Shown here piece after piece: positions 54,635 to 62,459 of a stretch of 64,000 nt of DNA; positions within the stretch are counted from its first letter, which is position 1; each line of letters begins with the position of its first letter. The stretch spans positions 3,255,501 to 3,319,500 of the forward strand of contig NZ_CP106679.1 of the NCBI RefSeq assembly GCF_025502585.1, in the 5' to 3' direction. Below the pieces are notes generated by a model. The model saw only the letters and a program-made list of their open reading frames with translations, made no database searches and was not told the origin of the DNA. This DNA is from Reichenbachiella agarivorans (GTDB taxonomy: Bacteria; Bacteroidota; Bacteroidia; Cytophagales; Cyclobacteriaceae). Position numbers and translations under genes: made by a program.

Positions 54635-55518
54635 AATACCAAGTCATACATACGACGAACTACATCTACCAATCTGCGGCATCTCTGTGTCACAACATCA
54701 TGATACAAATCCCAAAGGACTGGCCTTTTCAAAAGGTAGAGAGCTTTGAGTATTCGATATCACCAGAGCCTAGTTATTCAATAGATCGAATAGATTTTTT
54801 CGAAAACAAATACCTGTACTTTTCGATTGAAAAGTCCCACAGCAAATTGACAGTAACGGCAAAAAGCAAAGTAGAGCTAAGTTCGCCGGCATGGGTGACC
54901 GTGAATCCAAAGATGACACAGCCATGGGAAGAAGTACATGCGTGGTTGCATAGTACGGATGCTATGAATGACATTCGTCAATTCTATTTAGAATCCAAGC
55001 ACGTTGATTTTGTAGATGGGATCAAAGAATATGCGCTTCAGTCGTTCACACCAGGGCGACCTATTATGGAAGCCATGATTGAGTTGAACACTCGGATTTT
55101 TACGGACTTTACCTTTACACCTGGATTTACGGACATCAGTACACCTATGTCTACTGTTTTTGAGACGAAAAAGGGTGTGTGTCAGGATTTTGCGCACTTT
55201 TCCTTGGCCTGTCTGAGATCCATTGGCTTGGCAGCTCGCTATGTGAGTGGCTATATTGAGACCTTACCTCCCCCTGGCAAACCTAAACTTGTAGGTGCAG
55301 ATGCTTCCCATGCTTGGATCGCTTTGTATATTCCTGGGTTGGATTGGGTGGAGTTTGATGCGACCAATAATCTATTGGTGGACGACAAACATATCAGAGT
55401 GGCAGTGGGTCGCGATTTTGCGGATGTGACACCTCTCAAAGGTATCGTGTACAGCGTCGGTAAACAAACGATGAAGGTGAGTGTAGATGTAAGAAGACCA
55501 GAGGAGGTGATCTTATGA
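54631..55518 (+). CDS. stand-alone transglutaminase-like protein
   Basis: A 295-residue protein with N-terminal beta domain and papain-fold core. The triad is intact: Cys184 (GVCQDFAHF), His227 (ASHAWIAL) and Asp243 (EFDATNN). No signal peptide is present, so it is cytosolic, like its larger relative at 48706. In this operon type the transglutaminase may act as a peptidase or transferase on a product made by the ATP-grasp and DUF2126 enzymes. It overlaps the preceding and following genes by four bases (ATGA each). Confidence 0.92.
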   Translation: MKYQVIHTTNYIYQSAASLCHNIMIQIPKDWPFQKVESFEYSISPEPSYSIDRIDFFENKYLYFSIEKSHSKLTVTAKSKVELSSPAWVTVNPKMTQPWEEVHAWLHSTDAMNDIRQFYLESKHVDFVDGIKEYALQSFTPGRPIMEAMIELNTRIFTDFTFTPGFTDISTPMSTVFETKKGVCQDFAHFSLACLRSIGLAARYVSGYIETLPPPGKPKLVGADASHAWIALYIPGLDWVEFDATNNLLVDDKHIRVAVGRDFADVTPLKGIVYSVGKQTMKVSVDVRRPEEVIL

Positions 55519-56093
55519 ACCCAATCACAACAGACATTCCTAAAATATTCTTTTCGGATTACCTGGGGACTCCATTTCAGAGATGCATCCAGTGTGAGTG
55601 CGATCTGTTGATTGAGGAAAAGCCCTACTTGATAGAAAAAGCACTCAAACCTTATGGGAGTTATGATGCTTATTCTACTTTGTTTGAATATGCGGTGTGT
55701 ATGCGCTGTGCCGAGGGTATGAAATCTATGCTGTCCAAAGAGTCTCTGGCTAACTTGATGCACTATTTCAGTACACATACAGATCATGTGGGCTACCGAC
55801 AAGAATTGGCAAGTATGGGAGATTTCGATCCTATCAAATGGATAGAAAAGTGCATGATTAGCGGGAGAGATGTGTCGGAATTGACCGAATGCCAGATTTA
55901 TGCTTTTTGCGCTGGAGATCAATTGGTATTTTCGGAGTTTCCTTACATGATATCAGGACCAGTGCTGGACGAAGTAGTAGACTTGATCTCTGCAGAAACC
56001 AAGGATGAATTGGATCGGTTCAAAGATGAGTTTGTCGATGGGCCGTCCGAATTTCAAGATTTGTTAAAGTCCGGACCCAAAGTCTTTATTTAG
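55515..56093 (+). CDS. Cys-pair protein of the transglutaminase operon
   Basis: A 192-residue cytosolic protein I do not recognise. It has RCIQCEC (Cys24, Cys27, Cys29) and VCMRC (Cys62, Cys65), 32 residues apart, suggesting a treble-clef or zinc-ribbon metal site. Further cysteines are near 116 and 130. The rest is mixed alpha/beta and acidic (DELDRFKDEFVDG). Its start overlaps the transglutaminase stop, so it is the fourth product of this operon and may be a partner or small regulator of it. Confidence 0.7.
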   Translation: MNPITTDIPKIFFSDYLGTPFQRCIQCECDLLIEEKPYLIEKALKPYGSYDAYSTLFEYAVCMRCAEGMKSMLSKESLANLMHYFSTHTDHVGYRQELASMGDFDPIKWIEKCMISGRDVSELTECQIYAFCAGDQLVFSEFPYMISGPVLDEVVDLISAETKDELDRFKDEFVDGPSEFQDLLKSGPKVFI

Positions 56094-56149
56094 TGGAGAT
56101 GCTGGATCAAAAGATTCAGTAATCATGGCTAAACGGAAAGATCAACATG

Positions 56150-56512
56150 TTAGGCCAAGAGATGGAAAGATACGCCATTGAGAGATTCTTCCTTATTATT
56201 TAATTCATTGTTGCCATCTTCTTTGATAATTGTCTCCAGTTTGGAAATGGCTTTACTGAGTTCTTTGTTCAAAGATTTTAAGAAATTCAGGTCACGTTGT
56301 AGGTTGGCTTTGTTGTTCATCTCCAAACCTATTTCAAAGACAATGCTGTACATATTGGCAATGGGTCGTCTCAAAAAATGTGAGACATTAAATTCTATTT
56401 GTTTTTCAGGGAGGGTAGTATTTTGAATGTTTATTTTTTTGATTAATGAATAGGCATTATTTGCTTGTAGTTTCAAAATGTTGGATAGGCGAGAGTTTAC
56501 TAATCTGTTCAT
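56150..56512 (-). CDS. solitary DHp (histidine-kinase dimerisation)-like domain
   Basis: A 120-residue protein, nearly all helix. The segment FNVSHFLRRPIANMYSIV resembles the H box of Bacteroidota histidine kinases (SHELRTP / SHNLRRPVANI), with His45 at the phospho-acceptor position. A second helix with LNFLKSLNKELSKAISKLETII could complete a four-helix dimer. No ATPase domain follows, and no adjacent kinase is present. It might be a phosphotransfer protein or a decayed kinase piece. Gene borders look clean (ATG, TAA), and it is convergent with the transglutaminase operon. Confidence 0.65.
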   Translation of the reverse strand: MNRLVNSRLSNILKLQANNAYSLIKKINIQNTTLPEKQIEFNVSHFLRRPIANMYSIVFEIGLEMNNKANLQRDLNFLKSLNKELSKAISKLETIIKEDGNNELNNKEESLNGVSFHLLA

Positions 56513-56703
56513 GGTTTTGAGCTTTTCATCTGCAATGTTCTAAGTCATGAGATACAATCATGATGCCAAAAGTGAGAGGGGGTATCGTGCTTCGATGAAT
56601 ACAGATATATCCTCGATCAAACTCTAGTATTTACTGTTTAAGTACTTAAAAATTCATTTTTCCAACAATTATTATAACTTTAGAACGGAATAATATAAGA
56701 GTT

Positions 56704-58647
56704 ATGAAACAAACGATCAGTTATTGCCTTATTGTACTGTCATTTTTAATCGTACAACGTGTGGTAGGGCAATCCACCAATCTAGATTTGGTATTTAAAA
56801 CAGCCTATAAAAATGGTGTAACCGCCTATAAAAAAGGAGATTATAAAGAAGCGGTAGAGTACTTTCAAGAAGCGCTAAAGTACCAGTCTCGTCACGAAAA
56901 CTCATGGTATTATGCAGGAATGTCATTTGTCAATGATCATAATCCAGAAAAGGCTATCTATTGTCTCCAAAAACTAGAGTCTATCAATCCTGACTACAAT
57001 GCTTGGGTATATAGCTACATAGGCAACGCTTACATGCAAATAGATGATCTGTACAATGCACAGAAATATTATGAGAAGTTCTATGAATACTCGCCCAAAG
57101 AGCCAAAGGACATGATGACGCTCCACTTGGCTATGAATAGAATTAATTATGCTAAAATGAGTCCAAAGATTCGTGCTTCTAAAAGCAGCAATGGGCAACC
57201 CACTCCACTCAACAATGTCAACAGTTCTGCGCATGATTATACCCCTCAGGTCAACCCTACAGGGACAAGATTGTATTTTACCAGTGTGAGACAGGGTGGT
57301 TTTGACAACCAGAAAGACAGCACAAGATCCAACAATTTTGGTGAGGATGTTTACTATTCTAGTTTTGAGAACAATGCTTGGCAGGCTCCAGTATTGATGC
57401 CATCGCCCATCAATTCAATGGCAGATGATTTTGGTTCATCATTCACTGGAGATGGACAGACCATGGTGTATGTGCGATGTGGTACAGAGGAAAGTATAGG
57501 AGGATGTGATCTTTATATTTCCTATTTGAGAAATGGTACTTGGACAGAGCCAGAAAACATGGGCAATGTGGTCAATAGTGGTGCTTGGGATTCTCAACCT
57601 ACGATCAACAACGACGGAACAAGAATTATTTTTTCTTCCACGCGTGAGGGAGGTTACGGAGAATCAGATTTGTATGAGACTGCAATCAACCAATACGGTG
57701 TTTGGGGGATTCCTACCAACCTAGGTAGTACAGTCAACACGCCCTTGAGTGACAAGAGCCCCTACATCGCTTCGGATGGGAAATCACTCTACTATGCGTC
57801 CGAAGGACATCCTGGTTATGGAGAATCAGATATTTTTTATTGCCTCTTTGACAATGGCAAATGGTCTGTACCGATCAACGTCGGTGCACCTATCAATTCA
57901 TCTGGTGATGATACCAACTTTAGTATCTCGGCTTCTGGTATGGGGTATTTTGCTTCGTCGAGGTTGGATCAAAACAATTACGACTTGTTCGAGATGGAGC
58001 TGCCTGATCATCTCAAACCAAAACCATCTGTGGTAGTACAAGGGATCGTATCCAATGCCAACACATCGGCACCTATAGGAGCGGTTGTATTGATCGAAGA
58101 TTTGGTCACAGGAGAACTCATTGCTTTGAACAAAAGTAATGATGAAACAGGAGAGTACCTGATCGTATTGCCAGCTGGCAGAAGCTACAGTGTGTCTGCT
58201 ACCAAAGATGGTTATTTCTTCTACTCACAGAGTTTTGATTTGCCCAAAGATGCTAGCTATGCTGAAATTAAAAAGGATATCCTTCTTGAACCGATCGAAA
58301 AAGGAACCAAGGTGGTATTGAATAACATCTTTTTCGAGTCGGGCCGTGCTGAATTGAAACCGATCTCATATGTGGAACTAAACAAAGCGGTACAACTGCT
58401 CAAAGACAACAAAACGATGGTGATTGAGGTGGGTGGCCATACAGATGATGTAGGGTCAGATGAACTCAATTTGAAGTTGTCTCAGGCTAGGGCTGATGCG
58501 GTAGTGCAGTACATGGTCTTGGCTGGCGTAGAAGATACCAGGTTGCAAGCCAAAGGATATGGAGAATCCGTTCCGTTGGCAGATAACAGTACAGATGAAG
58601 GAAGGACGATTAACAGACGGACTGAATTCGTCATCGTAGAGTTCTAA
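56704..58647 (+). CDS. PorE-like protein: TPR, PD40 propeller, CRD, OmpA
   Basis: A 647-residue envelope protein. A signal peptide (to about 22) is followed by TPR-like helices at about 25-140 (YFQEALKYQSRHENSWYYAG). WD40-like PD40 repeats at about 175-430 contain recurrent YFTS, FSSTREGGYGESDLY and YYASEGHPGYGESDIF. A carboxypeptidase-regulatory-like domain covers about 440-515. A C-terminal OmpA domain covers about 540-645 (EVGGHTDDVGSDELNLKLSQARAD). This order is that of PorE (PG1058), a peptidoglycan-binding part of the type IX secretion machinery in Porphyromonas. Many paralogues exist, so orthology is not certain. No lipobox was seen. Confidence 0.85.
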   Translation: MKQTISYCLIVLSFLIVQRVVGQSTNLDLVFKTAYKNGVTAYKKGDYKEAVEYFQEALKYQSRHENSWYYAGMSFVNDHNPEKAIYCLQKLESINPDYNAWVYSYIGNAYMQIDDLYNAQKYYEKFYEYSPKEPKDMMTLHLAMNRINYAKMSPKIRASKSSNGQPTPLNNVNSSAHDYTPQVNPTGTRLYFTSVRQGGFDNQKDSTRSNNFGEDVYYSSFENNAWQAPVLMPSPINSMADDFGSSFTGDGQTMVYVRCGTEESIGGCDLYISYLRNGTWTEPENMGNVVNSGAWDSQPTINNDGTRIIFSSTREGGYGESDLYETAINQYGVWGIPTNLGSTVNTPLSDKSPYIASDGKSLYYASEGHPGYGESDIFYCLFDNGKWSVPINVGAPINSSGDDTNFSISASGMGYFASSRLDQNNYDLFEMELPDHLKPKPSVVVQGIVSNANTSAPIGAVVLIEDLVTGELIALNKSNDETGEYLIVLPAGRSYSVSATKDGYFFYSQSFDLPKDASYAEIKKDILLEPIEKGTKVVLNNIFFESGRAELKPISYVELNKAVQLLKDNKTMVIEVGGHTDDVGSDELNLKLSQARADAVVQYMVLAGVEDTRLQAKGYGESVPLADNSTDEGRTINRRTEFVIVEF

Positions 58648-58662
58648 GGTTAAATCAGAGCG

Positions 58663-58707
58663 AAACAAAAAGAGCCATTGCTGTCATAGCAATGGCTCTT
58701 TTTGTTT
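58663..58707 (+). terminator. strong intrinsic terminator after the PorE-like gene
   Basis: AAACAAAAAGAGCCATTGCT (58663-58682) pairs perfectly over 20 bp with 58688-58707 around the loop GTCAT. It is followed by TTTTGATT. It lies 15 bases beyond the stop codon. Confidence 0.92.
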
Positions 58708-58864
58708 TGATTCCACACACCATTAGAGTAGATTATAGTAAGTTTGTCTTTCGTCATCATGATGATTATTGATGTTCAAGAAGCGTGATTTTATGAGTTG
58801 ATGCACGTTTTCTAGCAATATCTTCATACATTTAGTTACTCCCAGCACTTCTGTTTAAATATCT

Positions 58865-58883
58865 TTTGATTTTTTGAATCAAA
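58865..58883. promoter_or_regulatory. inverted repeat just upstream of the propeller kinase
   Basis: TTTGATT and AATCAAA (7-bp perfect arms) flank TTTTG, seven bases before the ATG at 58891. It looks like an operator or a leader hairpin; its half site shares TTGAT with FNR-type boxes but the spacing (7) differs. Confidence 0.4.
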
Positions 58884-58890
58884 GCCAAAT

Positions 58891-61800
58891 ATGATCTTAG
58901 CGCATTTATTTCGACAAGTTACTTTGATCAAGAGATGGGTTCTTTTGGGAGTCATGTTGTTTGCCCATATGGTATATGGCCAAGTCAATGAGTACAAAGC
59001 GAATATGTCGCTGGATGATTTGAGTATCAATCAATGGTTGGCTAGTGATGGTTTGACCTCCAACAATATCACATCAGTATATCAAGATTCACAAGGATTG
59101 CTATGGATTACCTCATTCAACGGCGTGATGATTTATGATGGGGAGCGGTTTGAGGTCTATGATAAAAATCGCGTGAGTGTGATTGATACAGATGGCTTTC
59201 ATTGTGTGATTGAGCATCCAGATGGTAGGATGCTTTTAGGTTCACAAGGGAGCGGGATCATAGCCTATCAAAATGGTAAATGGAGTCGTCTAGTGACCGA
59301 AGGAGAAAATGTAGCTAAATCAGTGAGAGATCTCATGATAGCCTCCAATCAAGATATATACGCTGGTACAGACAATTTTGGCCTGTTTAGAATCAGAGAA
59401 GGAAAGTCCATACCTGTATTGCCAGAGCAGTTGTCAAATGTAACAGTCAAAACCATTTTTGAATCAAAAGATGGGACAATATGGATCAGCACAGAGGGCA
59501 AAGGAGTCTATGGAATCACAGCAACTGACACGCTACATTTTACGATAGCCAATGGCCTCAAAAGCAACACGGTCAACGCATTGACTGGAGACCAGAAAGG
59601 CAATGTCTTGATAGGTTCAAATGCAGGTCTGTATAAATACACTCCCAAAGAAGGTTTGAAAAGTATCGACGAGCTGTCTGGTATTTATGTCAATTGTCTT
59701 TTTGTGGATGAAAGCAACTCAGTTTGGGTTGGTTCTGAGATGGGAATTTTTAGGTACAATGAAGATTTAGGGTCTATACAGCGAATCAATAGCAAGAAGG
59801 GCATTGATTTGGTACGTATTTCTTCTTTGATTGCGGATTATGAAAACAATATTTGGGCATCATCCAATCGCTCTGGGTTGATTCGATTCAAAGAGAGCCT
59901 TGCCACCAATATCATACGCCCGAGCATTAGCAGTGACAGGATATACACGGTGCATGAATCATGGAATGGGAAAATATATATAGGAACCGATCAAAGTCAA
60001 ATTGACGTTTGTGAAGAGTCGAATTGTACAACCATCCCTGTTTCCTCTAATCTATTTGACAATGGGATACGAGATATCTATCATGATAGGGATGGATCCA
60101 TTTGGTTGGCGACCTATGGAGGGATTGTTCAGATTAAAGATGGAATAGAAATGCGCTACTCCATCGAAACTGGTATGCCTGCCAATAATTTCAGAACGGT
60201 ATTCAAAGACAGCAAAGGATTTTTCTGGTTTGGAAGTCGCTCAGGAGGTTTGGTGAAATTCAAGGACGGAGAGATAGTGAAGCACTACGCCAACAATGAG
60301 GGTTTGGAATCCAACTTTGTGCTATCCGTGACCGAGAGTAAACACGGAGAAATCTATGTGGGTACGCATAGCGGCGGACTTACCATTATAGATACTTTGG
60401 GCGTTTCGCACACATATCACCTCAAGGCAGATGATTCTGGCGTGTTGTTCTTCAATGTAGAGTTGCGTGAAGACGGCACGGCGTTGATTGCTTCTACGGT
60501 AGGGTTGGTGTACTTTGACGGTCAGCAACTCAGCCAAATCAAACTACAGAAGGACGAAAGGAGTAGGACCTATTTTGATATTCTACAAGATGACTTGAAT
60601 AGCATTTGGGTCACGTCCAACAAGGGGGTGTTGAAAATCAAGAAGAGCAATCTAGAGGACTATCTGAATTCAAAAGTAGCCTATTTGAGTTATGTCGTTT
60701 TTGATGAAAATTTTGGGATGAACGATGAAGAATGTACGGGTGCTACCCGAGCTATCAAACTAAAGAATGGTGTGCTTTTGATTCCAACTTTGGGAGGAGT
60801 ATGTCGCATTGACCCCAGTAAGTTGTCCACTGACATGAAAATGCCAAGGGTAAAGATTCGGCATGTATTTGCAGATCAAGTCAGTTTAGATCTATCCAGT
60901 GATGAACGGATAGAAATCGAATCTGGTGTGAATCGTGTGGCATTTCAATTTAGTACTTTGAGTTATTTGTCTCCAGAGAGAAATCTTCAGAGGTATAAAT
61001 TAGAAGGTTTTGACAAAGATTGGAGTGAACCATCGCACGCTGGAGAAATCGAATACACCAACCTGCCCCCTGGCAACTTTGTGTTTAGGGTGATGGGTAG
61101 TACGGATGGTTATTTATGGAATGAAGAAGGTGATGAGGTTTCGTTCAAGGTGCTGCCGGAGTTTTATGAGACATTATGGTTTTACCTGTTGTTGGTGCTT
61201 GCAGCAGTGACACTTTTTTTAGGGATCTACAAGTGGAGAATGAATTTTATCCATAAGCAAAACATAGAGTTGAGGAAGGTCAATGCAGAGTTAGATAGGT
61301 TTGTGTACAGTGCATCGCATGAGATGAGATCTCCCTTGTCTTCGATATTGGGGTTGGTACAGATTGCACGCAGTGATACAGATACGGATGTTAGTTTTTA
61401 TCTCACACATATAGAGAAGAGCGTGATGCGTCTGGATAGTTTTATCAAGGATATCATTGATTATTCTCGAAATGCGAGGTTGGGGATTCAATCTCAAACA
61501 GTCAAGTTGCATCCATTGATAGGGGAGATCATAGAAGGAATCAGTTATACAGATAATTTTGCCCTGATTCGTTGTGAGATAGATGTGCCAGAGGATCTTG
61601 CCCTCAATACTGATATGGGTAGATTGAAAATCGTCTTGAGCAATTTGATCACCAATGCCTTTAAGCATCATGCGCCTACGGATGTCGAAGATCCATTTGT
61701 ACAAATAACCATGTTCAAAACAGAAAGGGGTGTATCTATCAGAATAGCTGACAATGGGCCAGGTATAGATAAAAAGTATCAAAGAGATATTTACAAGATG

Positions 61801-61962
61801 TTTTATCGCGCAACTACTAAAACCGAAGGCTCAGGACTGGGACTTTATATGGTAGATGAGATAGTTACCAAACTCTATGGTCAATTGAAACTTGATTCAG
61901 AGCCCGAACATGGCTCTATTTTCACCGTACACTTACCTGATTTACCCGTTCCAAAGTTCTAG
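58891..61962 (+). CDS. two-component beta-propeller sensor histidine kinase
   Basis: A 1023-residue sensor. A signal/anchor segment (LLGVMLFAHMVYGQ) leads to a periplasmic two-component-regulator propeller (about 40-680) with many short repeats of the type GLLWITSFNGV, GTIWISTEGKGV and GSIWLATYGGI. A Y_Y_Y domain (about 685-750; NLQRYKLEGFDKDWSEP) and one membrane helix (about 760-783) follow. HisKA with SASHEMRSPLSSILGL and HATPase with NLITNAFKHH and GSGLGLYM complete it. Unlike hybrid HTCS proteins there is no receiver or AraC domain. It resembles sensors of polysaccharide-related signals, but the ligand is unknown. Confidence 0.9.
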   Translation: MILAHLFRQVTLIKRWVLLGVMLFAHMVYGQVNEYKANMSLDDLSINQWLASDGLTSNNITSVYQDSQGLLWITSFNGVMIYDGERFEVYDKNRVSVIDTDGFHCVIEHPDGRMLLGSQGSGIIAYQNGKWSRLVTEGENVAKSVRDLMIASNQDIYAGTDNFGLFRIREGKSIPVLPEQLSNVTVKTIFESKDGTIWISTEGKGVYGITATDTLHFTIANGLKSNTVNALTGDQKGNVLIGSNAGLYKYTPKEGLKSIDELSGIYVNCLFVDESNSVWVGSEMGIFRYNEDLGSIQRINSKKGIDLVRISSLIADYENNIWASSNRSGLIRFKESLATNIIRPSISSDRIYTVHESWNGKIYIGTDQSQIDVCEESNCTTIPVSSNLFDNGIRDIYHDRDGSIWLATYGGIVQIKDGIEMRYSIETGMPANNFRTVFKDSKGFFWFGSRSGGLVKFKDGEIVKHYANNEGLESNFVLSVTESKHGEIYVGTHSGGLTIIDTLGVSHTYHLKADDSGVLFFNVELREDGTALIASTVGLVYFDGQQLSQIKLQKDERSRTYFDILQDDLNSIWVTSNKGVLKIKKSNLEDYLNSKVAYLSYVVFDENFGMNDEECTGATRAIKLKNGVLLIPTLGGVCRIDPSKLSTDMKMPRVKIRHVFADQVSLDLSSDERIEIESGVNRVAFQFSTLSYLSPERNLQRYKLEGFDKDWSEPSHAGEIEYTNLPPGNFVFRVMGSTDGYLWNEEGDEVSFKVLPEFYETLWFYLLLVLAAVTLFLGIYKWRMNFIHKQNIELRKVNAELDRFVYSASHEMRSPLSSILGLVQIARSDTDTDVSFYLTHIEKSVMRLDSFIKDIIDYSRNARLGIQSQTVKLHPLIGEIIEGISYTDNFALIRCEIDVPEDLALNTDMGRLKIVLSNLITNAFKHHAPTDVEDPFVQITMFKTERGVSIRIADNGPGIDKKYQRDIYKMFYRATTKTEGSGLGLYMVDEIVTKLYGQLKLDSEPEHGSIFTVHLPDLPVPKF

Positions 61963-62076
61963 CGGTTGGGATTAATAGATATAGTTTTACTTTGACTCAT
62001 TAATATGGAGTAAATTTCATGATTCTATTCAATCAGTCACTTAACCTTAATAGCACAAATGCTCGTCCAATGCGCC

Positions 62077-62379
62077 ATGAATAAAGTTCAAATTATGCTG
62101 GTAGCATTTTGTTGTCTTTTCATGTTGAATGTGGTCGTACCTACTGTTTTTTCTTATGGTCGCAACAATCCCATCGAAAACAATGATGTGGACGAAAAGG
62201 AAAGCGAGGAAAAGAGCGAGCAGAAGGAGGTTCTTCAGGTTCAATGCTCCTTGGGTTATTATTTGGATTTCGGTCGTGCCGAAATATCAATAGAGAAATC
62301 ACATAGTCAGTATTTGATGTTTCTTTCTGATTCTTACTTTCCTATCCTTACACCTCCTCCAGATCAATTTTTTCTTTGA
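62077..62379 (+). CDS. small exported protein upstream of SulP
   Basis: A 100-residue protein. From the ATG at 62077 it starts MNKVQIMLVAFCCLFMLNVVV, a signal or membrane segment, then a short acidic tract (VDEKESEEKSEQKE), a hydrophobic-polar middle and the end LTPPPDQFFL. The N-terminal extension to 62059 is less likely. No family recognised. It precedes the second SulP gene by about 80 bases; a short partner protein for that transporter is possible but unsupported. Confidence 0.55.
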   Translation: MNKVQIMLVAFCCLFMLNVVVPTVFSYGRNNPIENNDVDEKESEEKSEQKEVLQVQCSLGYYLDFGRAEISIEKSHSQYLMFLSDSYFPILTPPPDQFFL

Positions 62380-62386
62380 GCGTTAC

Positions 62387-62403
62387 CACGGGTGTTTCCC
62401 GTG
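62387..62403 (+). terminator. weak hairpin before the second SulP gene
   Basis: CACGGG (62387-62392) and CCCGTG (62398-62403) flank TGTTT, followed by CCCTATTTTG. The stem is short and the T tract imperfect. It might act as a weak terminator or attenuator between the small gene and the SulP gene. Confidence 0.35.
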
Positions 62404-62459
62404 CCCTATTTTGTTTATTTTCATGAACTACGCTGTAGTTCAAAACCCTATCAAAAGAA

